The notes under the pieces were generated by a model, which saw nothing but the letters and a program-made list of their open reading frames with translations, had not been told where the DNA came from and made no database searches. The position numbers and the translations under genes are program-made. Of a DNA stretch of 64,000 nt, positions 23,305 through 35,684 are shown piece after piece. The DNA is taken from NCBI GenBank assembly GCA_023614405.1, contig CM042685.1, positions 187,336,257 through 187,400,256 of the forward strand, read 5' to 3'. The stretch comes from Avena insularis. Its lineage: Eukaryota; Streptophyta; Magnoliopsida; Poales; Poaceae. The first letter of the stretch is position 1; every line of letters starts with the position of its first letter.

Positions 23305-26074
23305 ACTCCTGGATCCTCGAGTAGGTAAGTGATAAAAAGAAAGAATAATTTTTGAGGTGACATGCACCATCATAAACTTGATCAAAGTATTTGTAAAACA
23401 TTGATAACTGGGATCATAATACTTCAACATAGCATGAAAGATAAAGTTCTAACAATAAGACAAACTATGTTGCAACATGAAAAACACAAACAAAAGATTC
23501 ATGAATAACAATGCTTTGCAAGGCGTTTGTTTGTTTCACATAAAGAAAACATAGCATAGTGGCATTGACTTGTCCCTCATAGAGTACCAAACATAAATGC
23601 ATAGGACACCTTCAAAGTTCATAAGAGTGACTAGATACAAATAGTTTAAGAACAAGCAATATCAAAATTATGCATCAATCAACATGTCTTGGGACAATGC
23701 ACATAGAACTAAGAATGGCGACGATGCTCCCAAAGTAGGTGCATAAAAGATAGAATGTGGAGACTCAACATAAAAGTAAAAGAAATGCCTTCATAGAAGG
23801 AAGTAGGGATTCAAGTCTCATAAAGAGCTTCCGAAAATTATGGTACTTATTAGCTTTCAGCTCTCATTGCCCCTATCATAAGCATATTGAAGTGATTAAG
23901 GTTAAAGTGACACAACTAAGAGGATATGCTTGACAAGTTATAAGCTGAAATCTCATGCCCCTTACTTACGAAGGCCGAACCTCATGCTACTCAACTTGAT
24001 CCACAGTAAGCTCTTGTCATTGTAAGTACATATGTATCATAGAGAACCGCCACAGGTACCCTTGCACATGATCTGGAGCTATCCATAATCAAAATGACAA
24101 AACAGCGGACAATGAGCATCTCATCGATCTTTTTATTTGCTATTTGCATAGGTTTTTATTGAGGATGCTTCATAGAGTGCTCATTATGGTTATGCTGCAA
24201 GTTTCCATCATGATTAGGCATGGCTTAGGCTAGCGGCCCAGGCGTTTCTCTAACACAAATACAAACTCCATGATCTTACAAGTTCCCCTTTTATTTCACA
24301 CCACCGGGATCCATAAGCAAAAGAACATGATATCAACGGGGTACAAAGTACAAGTGCAATGTTGAAAGCGTTCCCCATGATACATGGTTACGCTTCTTCA
24401 ACGTATAAAGCGCAAGCATATACACAACAAAGATGGACACAATGGTTCAAGTTTATTAAGTGCAAGAAAAAAAGTGTGCCATCAAGTTTGTGAGAGCTTT
24501 AATCACTAATTTTCACATAACAAGTTTAATTTGAAAGGTATATAAAAACATGAATATACTTGGAATAGCAAATGCTAATAGGTAGGTATGGTGGACTCTT
24601 TGGAATAACTTGGTTTTAGGAGTTGGATGCATGAGTGGAACTCATACTTGGTTACGGAGGCTAGCAAAAGGCGGGAGCAACCAACTAAGAGAGCAATAAT
24701 GGCCTTAATCATGCGGGCGACAAAACATCATTAATCAAAGCATAAAGTGATATTACAAGTCAAAAACTAAAGGATCATAAAGGCTATCGTGAATTGGTAT
24801 AGTCATAACATGGTGTGAGCATGTGCCAAGTCAACCCAAATAAAGCATCGAAGGAGAATACCACAATACCATGCTTTAATATGCTAAAAGCAGCATGATT
24901 CTTCAAGGCACATTAAGCAATCTCAATTGTTTATAATAAGTCATGCAATAGCAAAGATCACTAAGCATAAATCAAAACAATATCAAGCATGGCATGACAA
25001 AGCATAGGCCACGATCGAAAACAAGCTCTCTTTACCACTTAAGCATGAACTTTCCTACTCCTTTTCCAATCAAACCAAACTATTTGAAAACCAATGTATG
25101 AAGAGGGGTCCAATCAATTTATTCAGCAAACTAAGAAAACCAAGCAAGCGAAAACCAAAAACAAAAATGAAGATGCTCCAAGAACAACACAAATGTGCAT
25201 GAAACAATAAAATGAAGTGTTTGGAAGAAACACAGGATTTTTATTGATGAAGAAGGGATGCAGGCATCCCCAAGCTCTTGTACCTCTTAGATATTTCTTG
25301 GGGTGACATGCGTGGCATCCCCAAGCTTGAGCTTTAGTCCATTCTTCATCGCATTACATCATTCTCTCCATACACCTAAAAATTTTCCTTCATACAAAAC
25401 TTCACACAATCTTTATTAGCAACATTAGTGCACTCAAGATAATAAGTCTTTGGGTTCAGTTTCAACACCAATAAAACTTCCATTAAAACAAAAGCTATTG
25501 TAGCACTTCCCTCAAAAAGCTCAATTCCCCAAAAGAACTCAAAAAGGAACCAATAAGGAGCAAATGCAAATAATGGCAGAAATCTGTCAAAACAGACCAG
25601 CGGGTAAAAACCAATTTTTTCGAAGACCTTCTGTTGCTCAAATCAAAAAGTGTTGAACTATCTAAAAGTTATATAACAACCTGGGGCAGAAGCACAAAAA
25701 TGCACGCCTAAAAGCAGCGTCTGAGAGATTTTACACAATTTTTACGGTGAAGCACAATCTGTTCGACAACTTTCCCAATCATTACTTCTCTCTCATTAGA
25801 GGTTACTCTTGGCACAAAAGCAAATAAAAGGATAAGGAAGCGGTTATTACAAGTAATAACTTCCAAGACTTATCTAAAACTTTTGGGTTATCTCCCAATA
25901 AGTATTTTTCTTTAACGCCTTTAAGTTAGGCATAAGAAGCAAGAAAAAGAATCAAGTGTTCTCAAATGAAGAAGCATTAAAACCAATTTTCTTGCCCTTA
26001 CCTCTCTTACTTTTATTCTTAACCTTGGGGAACATATGATTGTTTGGTGGACAAGCAAAGTGCATGGTGCCCTT
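23290..26074 (-). other. Non-coding internal region of the Athila-like element
   Basis: 2.8 kb of A-rich sequence with no open frame of 60 codons or more and no pol motif. It fills the place where pol would be. No tandem repeat or RNA gene was recognised. Confidence 0.7.
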
Positions 26075-26804
26075 TTACACATCTATTATTTCTCCAAGGA
26101 GTTTCAATAGGGATCTTCCAAGTGTAATTTGTCCTTTCCCTACATATTCAATAACAAGATAATCAGTAGAAACCATTTTCCCTAGGATCTTTGTAAACAC
26201 TCCTTCAGCTATTCCAATTGGTGATATTGTGGCATTATTAGCAAGAAATATTTCTTCTCCTCCTTTAGAAAGTCCCCAAGATTCAAGCATTCATAGATAT
26301 CTTTAGGCATAAGGCAGAATGGACATGATATCACAGCGAGCATGAAAAGTTTCATTATTTATAACAATATTTACTGTGGGAAGCCATTTTGAGGGTTCAG
26401 AATTTATTGGAACATAGTCATGATGCTCTCTAATTGTATTATAGCAATCTTTTAAACTAGCAGTGCTGGTCTTAACAGTATTCAATCTAGCAAACTTGTT
26501 TACGAAGGAAGAATCAGATTTGCTAGGCAAGTTGTAAGTAAAGACCAACTTCTTTATGGCATTATGACATCATCCTCATTGCATTGGAAATCTCCTCCAC
26601 TACAGCATCCAAAGCATATCTATAGCAAAGAGCAATTCCAAGGTCAAAACTGCTAAGGAACAAGCTTTGAGTCATTTTAGGTTCAATTTTTTCATGTAGA
26701 TCAGAGAATCTAGACCAAGCTTCTTTGAAACTCTCTTCAATTCCTTGTTTAAAAGTGAAAACCATTTCCCCAGGTGACATAGTGATTGGATTAATGCTAG
26801 ACAT
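26075..26804 (-). pseudogene. Gag-protease remnant of the Athila-like element
   Basis: The likely start ATG is at 26804 (MSSINPITMSPGEM), about 200 bp after the primer site. The gag part reads GIEESFKEAWSRFSDLHEKI. After a frame change at about 26560, frame 26548-26303 ends in VNIVINNETFHARCDI, the start of an aspartic protease. The usual catalytic D-x-G is replaced here by DIMSI, so it looks inactive. Frame 26290-26075 continues the protease fold (TISPIGIAEGVF). No downstream pol. The truncated protein would at most supply a capsid-like function. Confidence 0.65.
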
Positions 26805-26997
26805 AATGGCAACTTTAAGATAGGAACTAAAAAAATTGTGTTTTTTTAAATAAGGAAAGCAAAGTAGAACAACTAATTTTTTTGTGTTTTTGAATAAGAA
26901 ACAAGCAAACAAAGTAAAAAGTAAACTAATCAAAACAAAAATAACAAAGTAAAGAGATTGGTTATGGGAGACTCCCCTTGTGAAGATGTCCTTGACT

Positions 26998-27014
26998 CCC
27001 CGGAAACGGCGCCA
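26998..27014 (-). other. Primer-binding site of the Athila-like element
   Basis: The minus strand reads TGGCGCCGTTTCCGGGG, about 11 bases after the 5' LTR end. This is a TGGCGCC-type gypsy primer site. Confidence 0.7.
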
Positions 27015-27025
27015 GAAAAAGTCCT

Positions 27026-28602
27026 TGATGGCCCAAAATATCTCGAGCTCGTTGGGGAACCCCAAGAGGAAGGTATGATGAGCACAGCAGCAAGTTTTCC
27101 CTCAGTTATGAAACCAAGGTTTATCGAACCAGTAGGAGCAAGGAAACACCTCCGAGGTGTTGCTAGCTGGACTTTGGCAGGGCGCACTACCGGTGCCAGT
27201 AGCAATGTGGAAACCTGCACAACACAACCACAGAACTCTACCCCCAACTTTCAGTCAGGTTGTCAATCTCATCGGTTTCTTTGAAAACAAAGGATTAAAC
27301 GTATTGTGTGGAAGAACGTAATAGTTTGCAGGAAGTAAACAGAAAATAGTAAATAGTTGTAGATTGATGATAAAAGAAAGGACCGGGGTCCATAGTTCAC
27401 TAGTGGTGGCTCTCCTTAAGATAGATGACATGTTGGGTGCACAAATTAAAGCGGGGCAATTGACAAACATCGAGAAAGCAATCATGCATATACTACTGAT
27501 CTTGACTCCTTTGAGACTTGATTGGGCATTACAACATTATACGTAGACCATAATCCAACTGCATCTATGACTAATAATCCACCTTCAGGTTATCATAGAA
27601 CCCCCACCGGTATTAACTTGCAAGCAGCAGATAATTGCATTACGCATTGCGTGTAAAAGTAAACAATACGATTGTTCTATGAACAAAGTTGCTCTTTTCT
27701 CCCTAGTAGCAATAGCACATCTAATACCTTAGAGATTTACATCACTTCCCAGTTACTAGAGGCATGAACCCACTATCGAGCATAAATACTAACTCTTGGA
27801 GTTGCTAGCATCTACTTGGCCAAGATAGCTACTAACAATGGAAAGCATGCAAGATCACAAATAACAAAGACATGATAGAATCAATAATCAATCTGAAATA
27901 GCATCTCAATATCCATCGGATCTGCGCAAACACAACATGTAGGAATTACAAATAGATGATCTTGATAATGAACGGAGCTCACAAGATCTAAACATGATAG
28001 CACAAAGGAGGAGAACCAGCCATCTAGCTACTACATGGACCCGTAGTCCGAGGATGAACTACTCACGCATCCTGCTTTGGAGGCTTGCATGATGATGAAG
28101 AAGGCCTCGGGTGAATTCTCCCCTCGGGCGGAGTCTTGGGAAGAGCTTCAGATCCTCGATCTAGGGATGGAGATGGCAGTGTAACAGAACTCTTTCATGG
28201 AATTTTGATCGGGTGCTTAGGGTTTCTGTAGGAGGCATCTTATAGGCGAAAGGGGAGGTTGGGGGGTGCGCGAGGCGGCCAGACCACCCCCTGGCGCGGG
28301 CCAGGCTGGGCCGCGCGGCCAGGTGGTGTGGAGGCCTCCTGGCCCCTCTCCGTCTTGTATTCTCGCTCCGTGTGTCCCTTGGTGAAAAACTGACTTTGGC
28401 TTTTGTCCCGTCCAATTTTGAGAATATTCATTTTCTGACTTTCGTGGAACCAAAAACAGAGAAAGCAGGCAGGCCTTGTGGCTCTTGTTAATAGGTTAGT
28501 CCAAGAAAGTGTATAGAAAGTACTCAAAGTGTGGACACAACATAAGAAAGTAGATAAAACCAAGCATGGAACATCAAAAATTATGGATCGTTAGCATTAT
28601 CA
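27026..28602 (-). repeat. Athila-like 5' LTR
   Basis: 1577 bp. The minus strand runs from TGATAATGCTAACG (28602) to GGGCCATCA (27026). It is clearly homologous along its length to 21750-23289 and to the plus-strand solo LTR 3145-4713. Confidence 0.85.
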
Positions 28603-30707
28603 ACGCCATACCCATATCTTGACAAGGGAGAAGGCTCGTCCTCGTCGATCGCCGCCACCCCCGCCATCCCGACATCACGTGGAACAACAGCCTCTCCACC
28701 GCACAAGCATGCCACCTCCAAGGTGTCCCCAGTTCGGCATCGTCATACATGACCAGGGTAAGCAACCTCGGCATGTCGGAGAGCACAACGGCATTGAAGG
28801 ACATAGGAGCATATCCCACAAGGAAGCACCACGTCCGACAAGCAATCGCGACAAGCGCGAGGACTCGCGTGGAGGGAGCAGCAAGAAGGCTTACCCAACG
28901 CCGTCATCGCAACCGTCGCTACCCAGTGGCAGAGGACATGGAGGATCCCAAGGATCGCACCAAAATTATCCTACCCATGATGTAAAAGGGAAGCAACCGC
29001 AGCCGTACGATGCACGTTCATGGACAAACAAGATCCAAGAAGCGGAGCTCCCATACCTAGGGCCACGTTGTTTTGGACCGTGTCTGAGCCACAACTTACC
29101 CCAAGGGTCTCCGGATCAACAAGACCACCAAGCCCTATGGCCAGCTTGCCAGGCCAGCTACATGGTTGCAGGACTACACCGAGGCGATTCATCACTAGGG
29201 GAAACCCTAATGTCACCATCAAGTACCTTCCACTAATGCTCACCAGCATCGCCCAACAATGGATTGACAACTTGCTGGAGAAATCAATCTGCAATTGGTT
29301 GGACATGCATGAAGAGTTCACCAAGAACTTCGAGGGTACGTACAAGCATCCCTGCACCGTCGGATACCTACAGCGGTACGTGCAATAAAATGATGAATTC
29401 TCTCATGCTTACCTTTCTCGCTGGTTGGATATGAAAAATTCATTCATGGGGTACATGAACAAACCACTATGGCCGCCTTCATTGACGGCCTTGAAAAGGG
29501 GACATTGCTCCAACATACGCTGAAGTGCAAACATGACAACAATGACCTCAACCTCAACTCGATAATCGCCATGGCTAGCGAATTTGCCGCTGCCGGCGGC
29601 GCTAAATGGCTCGTTGTCGGCAATCGCCATCCCTACCTAGGCCAAGAGGAACAATAACAACAAGAGGAAATATCCACCAAAAGAGAAGCAAGAAGCCGAC
29701 ATGGTCACCACTATGTTCGCTGGCAGAGACGGAGGTGGACAACATGGTCTTGGTCGGGGGCTAGCCATGGGAAGCAAAGGAGTGATTCAACACCTTTCGC
29801 GCCCCGCGTTCCCCAAACATCCAAAGAGTACCGCGATATGCCGTGTTTAAATCACCTCAAAGCAAGCGACAAGGCCACCCACACCAACAGCCAATGCAAG
29901 TTTGTCAACAACCTCAAGGAAGACCACGAGTGCGGCTACAAGCAAAGTTGGAAGAGCAGGCGCCCACGGAAAAGGCAAAGGGAAGAAGCAGGAGGATGAA
30001 TCCAAGTAATCAAGCGACATGGACAAAGATGTGGAATCAAAGTCCACCGATAAGATCGATGGCAAGGGCAAGAACCCCTTTGAAAAGAAGGCTCTAGTCT
30101 ACCATACTTTCCTTAGCACTCCACACTTGGACGAAAACCTCCTGAGGATCTTGATGGCTACCCTTCCTCCCGATCGTCGGTGGTCGAGATTCCAATCACT
30201 TGGGATAGGCAAGATCATCTAGACCTCATCCCAACGAGAGAACTAGTATGCCATGGGCATCAATCCATTGATTAATGACACGAGTTCACCAAGTGCCTAG
30301 TGGGCCAGTGGAAGCAACATGAACATCATGTACCTAGATACACTACACGATGAACTTGATGGAAATTCAGCTAAGGAAGAGCAACACGTGTTCCATGGTG
30401 TCGTCCACAGCGACAAGCTAATTCCTTGGATGCATCACCCTTCTGGTCGCCTTTGGTGACGTCTACAATTACCACCAAGAGCACATGACCTTTGAAGTAG
30501 TGCCCTTCAAGAGCGTGTACCACGTCATCTTTGGATGTGACATCTTCTACTGCTTCCTTGTCAGGCCATGCTCCGTCTACAACAAGCTTAAGATACCCGG
30601 ACCAAATGGTATCATCACCGTTGACGGAAGCTTCACCAAGGAAAAGAATGAAAGCAGACCGCCTTCGCCTAAGCGGTCCTCTATGATGAGGAATTCAAGG
30701 ATATCCA
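28603..30707 (+). pseudogene. Gypsy gag core and protease region, degenerate
   Basis: Plus-strand gypsy gag-pro. A low-complexity linker (28619-29000) leads to GPRCF at about 29060. The gag core follows in frame 29020-29388 (NPNVTIKYLPLML, then NWLDMHEEFTKNFEGTYK). The core continues after a shift with AAFIDGLEKGTLLQHTLK (29469-29560). A Lys-rich stretch and a degraded knuckle region follow. The protease part has GSNMNIMYLDTL at about 30320, whose preceding catalytic Asp is lost, and EVVPFKSVYHVIFG at about 30490. Many stops. The copia LTR cuts it at 30707. It resumes at 45223. Confidence 0.75.
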
Positions 30708-30889
30708 TGTTGGAAATATGCCCTAGAGTCAAGTAGTAGTAAGGAATATTGTCATATTTCATATAGTTTATGATTAAGTTTTTTATCATGCTATAACTGT
30801 ATTGAGTGGAAACATCAATACACATGTGATATACAAAACAACCAGGGGTTCCCAGTGAAACTCTAGTCACTGGTTCATTGGTCAACAGA

Positions 30890-33800
30890 TGTAGCATCCC
30901 AATTGTCTAACAATTGTAATGCTACTTGGTCTAGTAATATAATGGCTACTTCATATATATAATTGTTGCATCATCATTATATCATGCTCATGTCATCATG
31001 CCACCTTGCATTTGAGCATCATATAAAACCCTTTCCATTTGGTTCTTATCTCATCTGCATTATTAATTGTATTTGCCTCTTGATATTGTATTTGGTTCTT
31101 GATATATTGTTTAAATGCCCAAGTTGAGTTGGGGGCATCTCTTTTGTTAACTCCACCACCTTTCTTGTCAGCACCCATCATTCCACCATTCCACCATATA
31201 TGAGCATTGCAACTTATTTGGTTTTACCTCCAGCTCATATGTGTTGGTGTGGATCCATTCTTTTTCCACATGCTCTCATATATACCATATTGTTTTCACA
31301 TTATTGGTTTATGAGAGCCACATATCCACCTTTGCATGCCTTGTGAGTGGAACCTTTCCTAACTTCCATATGGGTTGTTTTGGGGTTATGATCATGTTGG
31401 GATATTTTTGGGCTTACTAAATACCTAGTGGCACATACACACTAGCAAGTTCCATTTCTATTCAAATATGGTCATCTCCATCTACTCCACATGGGGCATC
31501 CCTTTAATTCTTTTTGCTTGGCTTTTATTCCATATTTTTGGAATGCATAGGAATAAATGCTATGGATATTTATGTTGTTTTCACAAGATGAAACCTAGCA
31601 TTGATATTATGCATGGGCCATGCAACCATCCCCATATGTTTTTGCCCTCCTTTGTTTTTATCTTGACTTTTTGAGTGGATCATCTCTAATCTCTCTCCCT
31701 CCTTTTGGCTTGGTCTTATTTGATCTTGCTTAAAACCCTATCACCACATCCCTCTCTTTTTCTTGTCTAGATCTTGCTTGAGCTAGTCTTGATCATGCTT
31801 GATCTTGTCAAAGAAATACCACACCACATCTCTCCTCTCTCTAAACCTCTCTCTAATCTATACCTAATCTAAACCATACCCCATCTCTTCTTTTCCTTCT
31901 TTTCCAACACTTTGTGTTAAAACAAATCCTATCACCTCTCCATCTCTTCTATCCTTGCATGATGTTGATCACCTCATGCCAAGACCCAAAAACCCTAAGT
32001 CCCTACCCTACCCTAACCTCTCTCTTTAATCATCTCTCTAAACCCTAACCCGAGCTACCCCCCTCTCTTGCCTTCTCTCTCGGCCCCCGCTCTCGCTGCC
32101 ACGGCTACCCCACCTGACCACCCTGGACCCACCTAGCTACCCCAACCCTAGTACCAAGCCCTAACCCGAGCCATACCCCCTCTCCCTCAAACCCTAACAT
32201 CTACCCGAGCCATACCCCCTCTCCCTCTAGCTCTCTCTCTGCATGCCCCACCAGCCCGAACCTCCCCACGCCTGGCCTGCCTGACCCCACCTACTGCCAC
32301 ACCTGGCCAGGCAGGCCGAGCACGTGAAGGAGGAGGAGAAAAGGTGGCCGAGCCACCTTTTCCACCGTCCACCCCTTGCAGCACCTCCCTCTCCCCTCTG
32401 CTATCTACCACCATCCCTGGCTCTCCTCTGTTCCCCAGATCTACCCCGGGACCTGCTCTCCTCCTTCCTCTCCACCACCGTCTACCCCCCAACGCCCGAC
32501 CACCATGCTCCCCAGCCTTGATCCAGAGCAAGCGACGTGGAGGTGATCGAGGAGCGAGGAGGTCCCTCTGCATCCGCTCGTGCCGTCGAGGAGGAGGACC
32601 AGAGCCACCAGGTCGGCCGAGGCCGACCACGAAACCCTAGCTCGGTCAGTGCATCCTCGCCGCTGCGACGCGTCCCAAGCCGATCAAACACCACCAACCT
32701 CCCCTCGGTGAGCCCCTAAGCCTCGCTGACACCCTCGCTCTGTGTCATGGTGGTGCGCCGATCGTTCGTCAGGCGATGCGATTGCAGCGTCGTCGGCGCA
32801 GCGTCTGCTAGATTACAGCGTCGCCTGAGAACCCTATCTAGCGTGCAACCCTCCCCTACAAGCCCCCAAGCCACCTTGATTCTCGTGGCCAGAGCCACAG
32901 GGTCCTCGGATCGAACCCCAGCGCCCTTGTAGCGCCTTAGAAGCAACATCGATCATCGAAATCGATTAATTCAGAGAAGAAGCATAGTGCGAGGCGTGTC
33001 GTTTTACAAATAACCCCTTTTTGGTTTTCTCGTCTCAACCCGCGGTACCTTTTGGCCCACCTGCCAGCCACCCGTCGATCTTGCAAAAGAGCCCCCTGTT
33101 TCTCTGGCCTCAACCCGCGCTCCCTCATTTGTAAGCGTGGCGACCCGCAAGATCCAGCTGGCGTGGACCCGCGTGTGCTCTGGCCCCACCTGTAATTGGC
33201 TGTGGCTAGCTTAACTTGAGTATAAAAAGTATTTTCTGTATTCTGTTTAAATTCAAACTTTTTCAAATTAATTCAAATTCAAATTTAATTCTGTTTTTAA
33301 ATAACTTTTAAAATGCAAATCCAAATAATACATATAATATATGTTTTCAAATCAGAAAAATGTGAGGATTTCAAATCTTCCATTCAAAATATATTTTGTG
33401 AAATTTAATTTCCAAGTTAATTAAAATTACAATAAAATGCCCTTTTACCTTATTTAATTAATAACTTTTGTTTTATAACTCCAAATTTAACAAATAATAT
33501 GTCTAAAATGTTTAACTTTCGTGAGACCTTTCTGTTTATGCATTCCATTATCTGTTTTGAAGCATGCATCATATAAATATAATGTGTACAGCAACTAATA
33601 TGAGGATAAAATGTGGCCAAAACTCAATAAAATGGTGTATTCTTGTATTCCACACCTAACCCATGCCATGCTACCTTAATGCCATACAAATTGTGCATCA
33701 TTCATCATGGCATGATTGTTTGCTCGTCTCACTTAATTCATATGCTTGTGCACTTTATTTATGTTGGCCTTGTTTGTTTGGTTCTTCTTGAATAGGCTAT

Positions 33801-35530
33801 TTGAGCAAGGGATATATCAAAGAGAACCGGAGCACTACCAGATCCATCCTTGCTTCAAGCTGAGCTGCCAGGCAAGCACTACCACATGCTTGCATACATA
33901 TAGTACCTATTGCCTCTATCTTATTCTTGCATGATTAGTCGCGATTGCAATAAACTGAATCCCAAGTATTGCATAGCCTTTACTTTTTAAACCCCGAAGC
34001 TTGTTCCTCCATCCCATGAGCCATTACTACGAGGTTGTTTGAGCCATGCAGTCGTAGAACAACATGTGTAGGGTATGTGAGTGTCGATGGATAACGAGGT
34101 ACCTATACAACTTAACACAGTAGTAATGGGATAACTAATGAAAGTGGCATCGGTGAGCCATATTTGCTATTTGGTTTTCAGGCTCACTTGTGTCCGTGGA
34201 CCCAGTACTTGATTCTGTTCCTTGAATATTCACGCTATCCACATCGGAGGCTTATGAACCCCCTGAGCGAGCTTGATTCATTCTTATTTCTTGGGGCCTA
34301 AACTAGTTTGAGGTTTTATTTACTATCCTATACTTATGCCATGCTTTCTTGCTTTATTTAAATTGTGCAGTCTTGCACACTATACTATTAGGAAGCGGAG
34401 TGTTTTCCGCAGTGTCGACAAGCCCAGTCACATTTGGGGTTCCCGATCGTTCTGACCATTGGCGCAAACCTTGAGTCCGATCTCGGTCGGCCAACCGTCA
34501 TGGGTAGCTTAATGGGGTGGCCCCTGAAATATTCTGAATCTGTGATAAGCTTTGTCGTCGCCTCGTTGGGTTTGATTTGGTTTTTCGAGGTTGATCAGTG
34601 TGTGTTGCTATTTGTGCACCTACGGGTAAAACTTTCTGAAAGCCGTGTCATGATTATGGGCGACTTGGACACAGTTTCGATCATAGACAAGCATAACTAA
34701 AGTACCACTTTTAATTTGACTAAATGGCCGACTAGTAAATAGTGCAGCGCCCATGGAATAGTTAATAAAACGCCAGCGGATGGGGGTTGTTAAATTAAGC
34801 TTCCTCGTCGATGGCGAGGAGGAGGATGGATCGTGATATTACCATTATAGCTGTTGTTATTAATTCACGGACATCCGTCTATCTCTGGTTAGGCGGATGG
34901 TTAGCAATATCTCTAGAATTGTTAGGGTTTATCTTTTGCTGCAATTCGTCACCCAGGTTGTGTCCCTTTAGAGGCATAAAGACTTCTTTGAGTACCCTAG
35001 GGTCTCACGATAAATTGTTTGATTCGGATAAGCAGGTAAGCTTCGCAAGATGGATCTTGGGTGGAGGAGGCAGACGATGTGGGCAGCGATCATTGGTGTA
35101 GAGATTAGGAGCGGGGATCGTGAGATCTGTGGGCGGGATGTGCTTATTTATGGGGCATCTTATGCCGATTTGCTTCTTATCCGTACTCGGTTTGTCTTCG
35201 CTTCGCTTGATACTACGATGTTTGATGTATGAGGAGATATCCTAAACTATTATATCTATCTAGGATATTTGGATCTTGGTATGGCGTTGCTATATTCCTT
35301 TCTTTTTAGATGGAATGGCTCGATGTACTATTGTATGGTGGCTTGCATACATACTCATTTGTGTATGTAGTTGATCCTTCGCTTTGCCGATTCGCCGTTC
35401 TTGTCGATGTTTGGAAATGGTTGGAGACGGCGAAAGGTCTACTGTGAGTGGCATTTGGGCCCCGTACTATTTCAACCATTTCTGCTCATCGGGCTTGTAA
35501 CTAGGAGCATAATTCACCGAGGTAGTTACA
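30890..35530 (+). mobile_element. LARD-type solo LTR, 4641 bp
   Basis: TGTAGCATCC at 30890 to GGTAGTTACA at 35530, flanked by perfect ACAGA duplications (30885-30889, 35531-35535). No coding domain. A GC-rich island lies at about 32040-32940 and an AT-rich block at 33230-33720. The 3' third is homologous to 20080-21500. The 5' end and the 33000-34000 block differ from the LTR at 11525-21563, so it is a distinct subfamily. Long frames at 32187-32640 on both strands reflect composition only. Confidence 0.85.
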
Positions 35531-35684
35531 ACAGATGATCATGTTTCCTGATCATGTGGCATTTATGCCAGTTGGAAATGGAGTCAACTCATTAGGAGAA
35601 TGAGATGATGAACCAATACCCAACCTAAATATCGTGACCTGATCATGTCACGAAGTTCAAGTTATGATGATTAGAAATGGATCC

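Larger units (their letters stand above)
21750..28602 (-). mobile_element. Athila-like non-autonomous element with both LTRs, minus
   Basis: 6.85 kb with a 5' LTR (27026-28602), a primer site, a short gag-protease region, about 2.8 kb of non-coding sequence, a PPT and a 3' LTR (21750-23289). The flanks GCGCC (21745-21749) and ACGCC (28603-28607) differ by one transition, supporting a single insertion. No reverse transcriptase, RNase H or integrase is present. It must therefore have been mobilised by a partner. LTR length (1.54-1.58 kb) and protease context are Athila-like. Confidence 0.85.

Noticed and set aside
24000..26000. Possible hidden pol in the Athila-like element
   Set aside because: Six-frame reading shows no reverse-transcriptase, RNase H or integrase motif, only A-rich sequence with dense stops.
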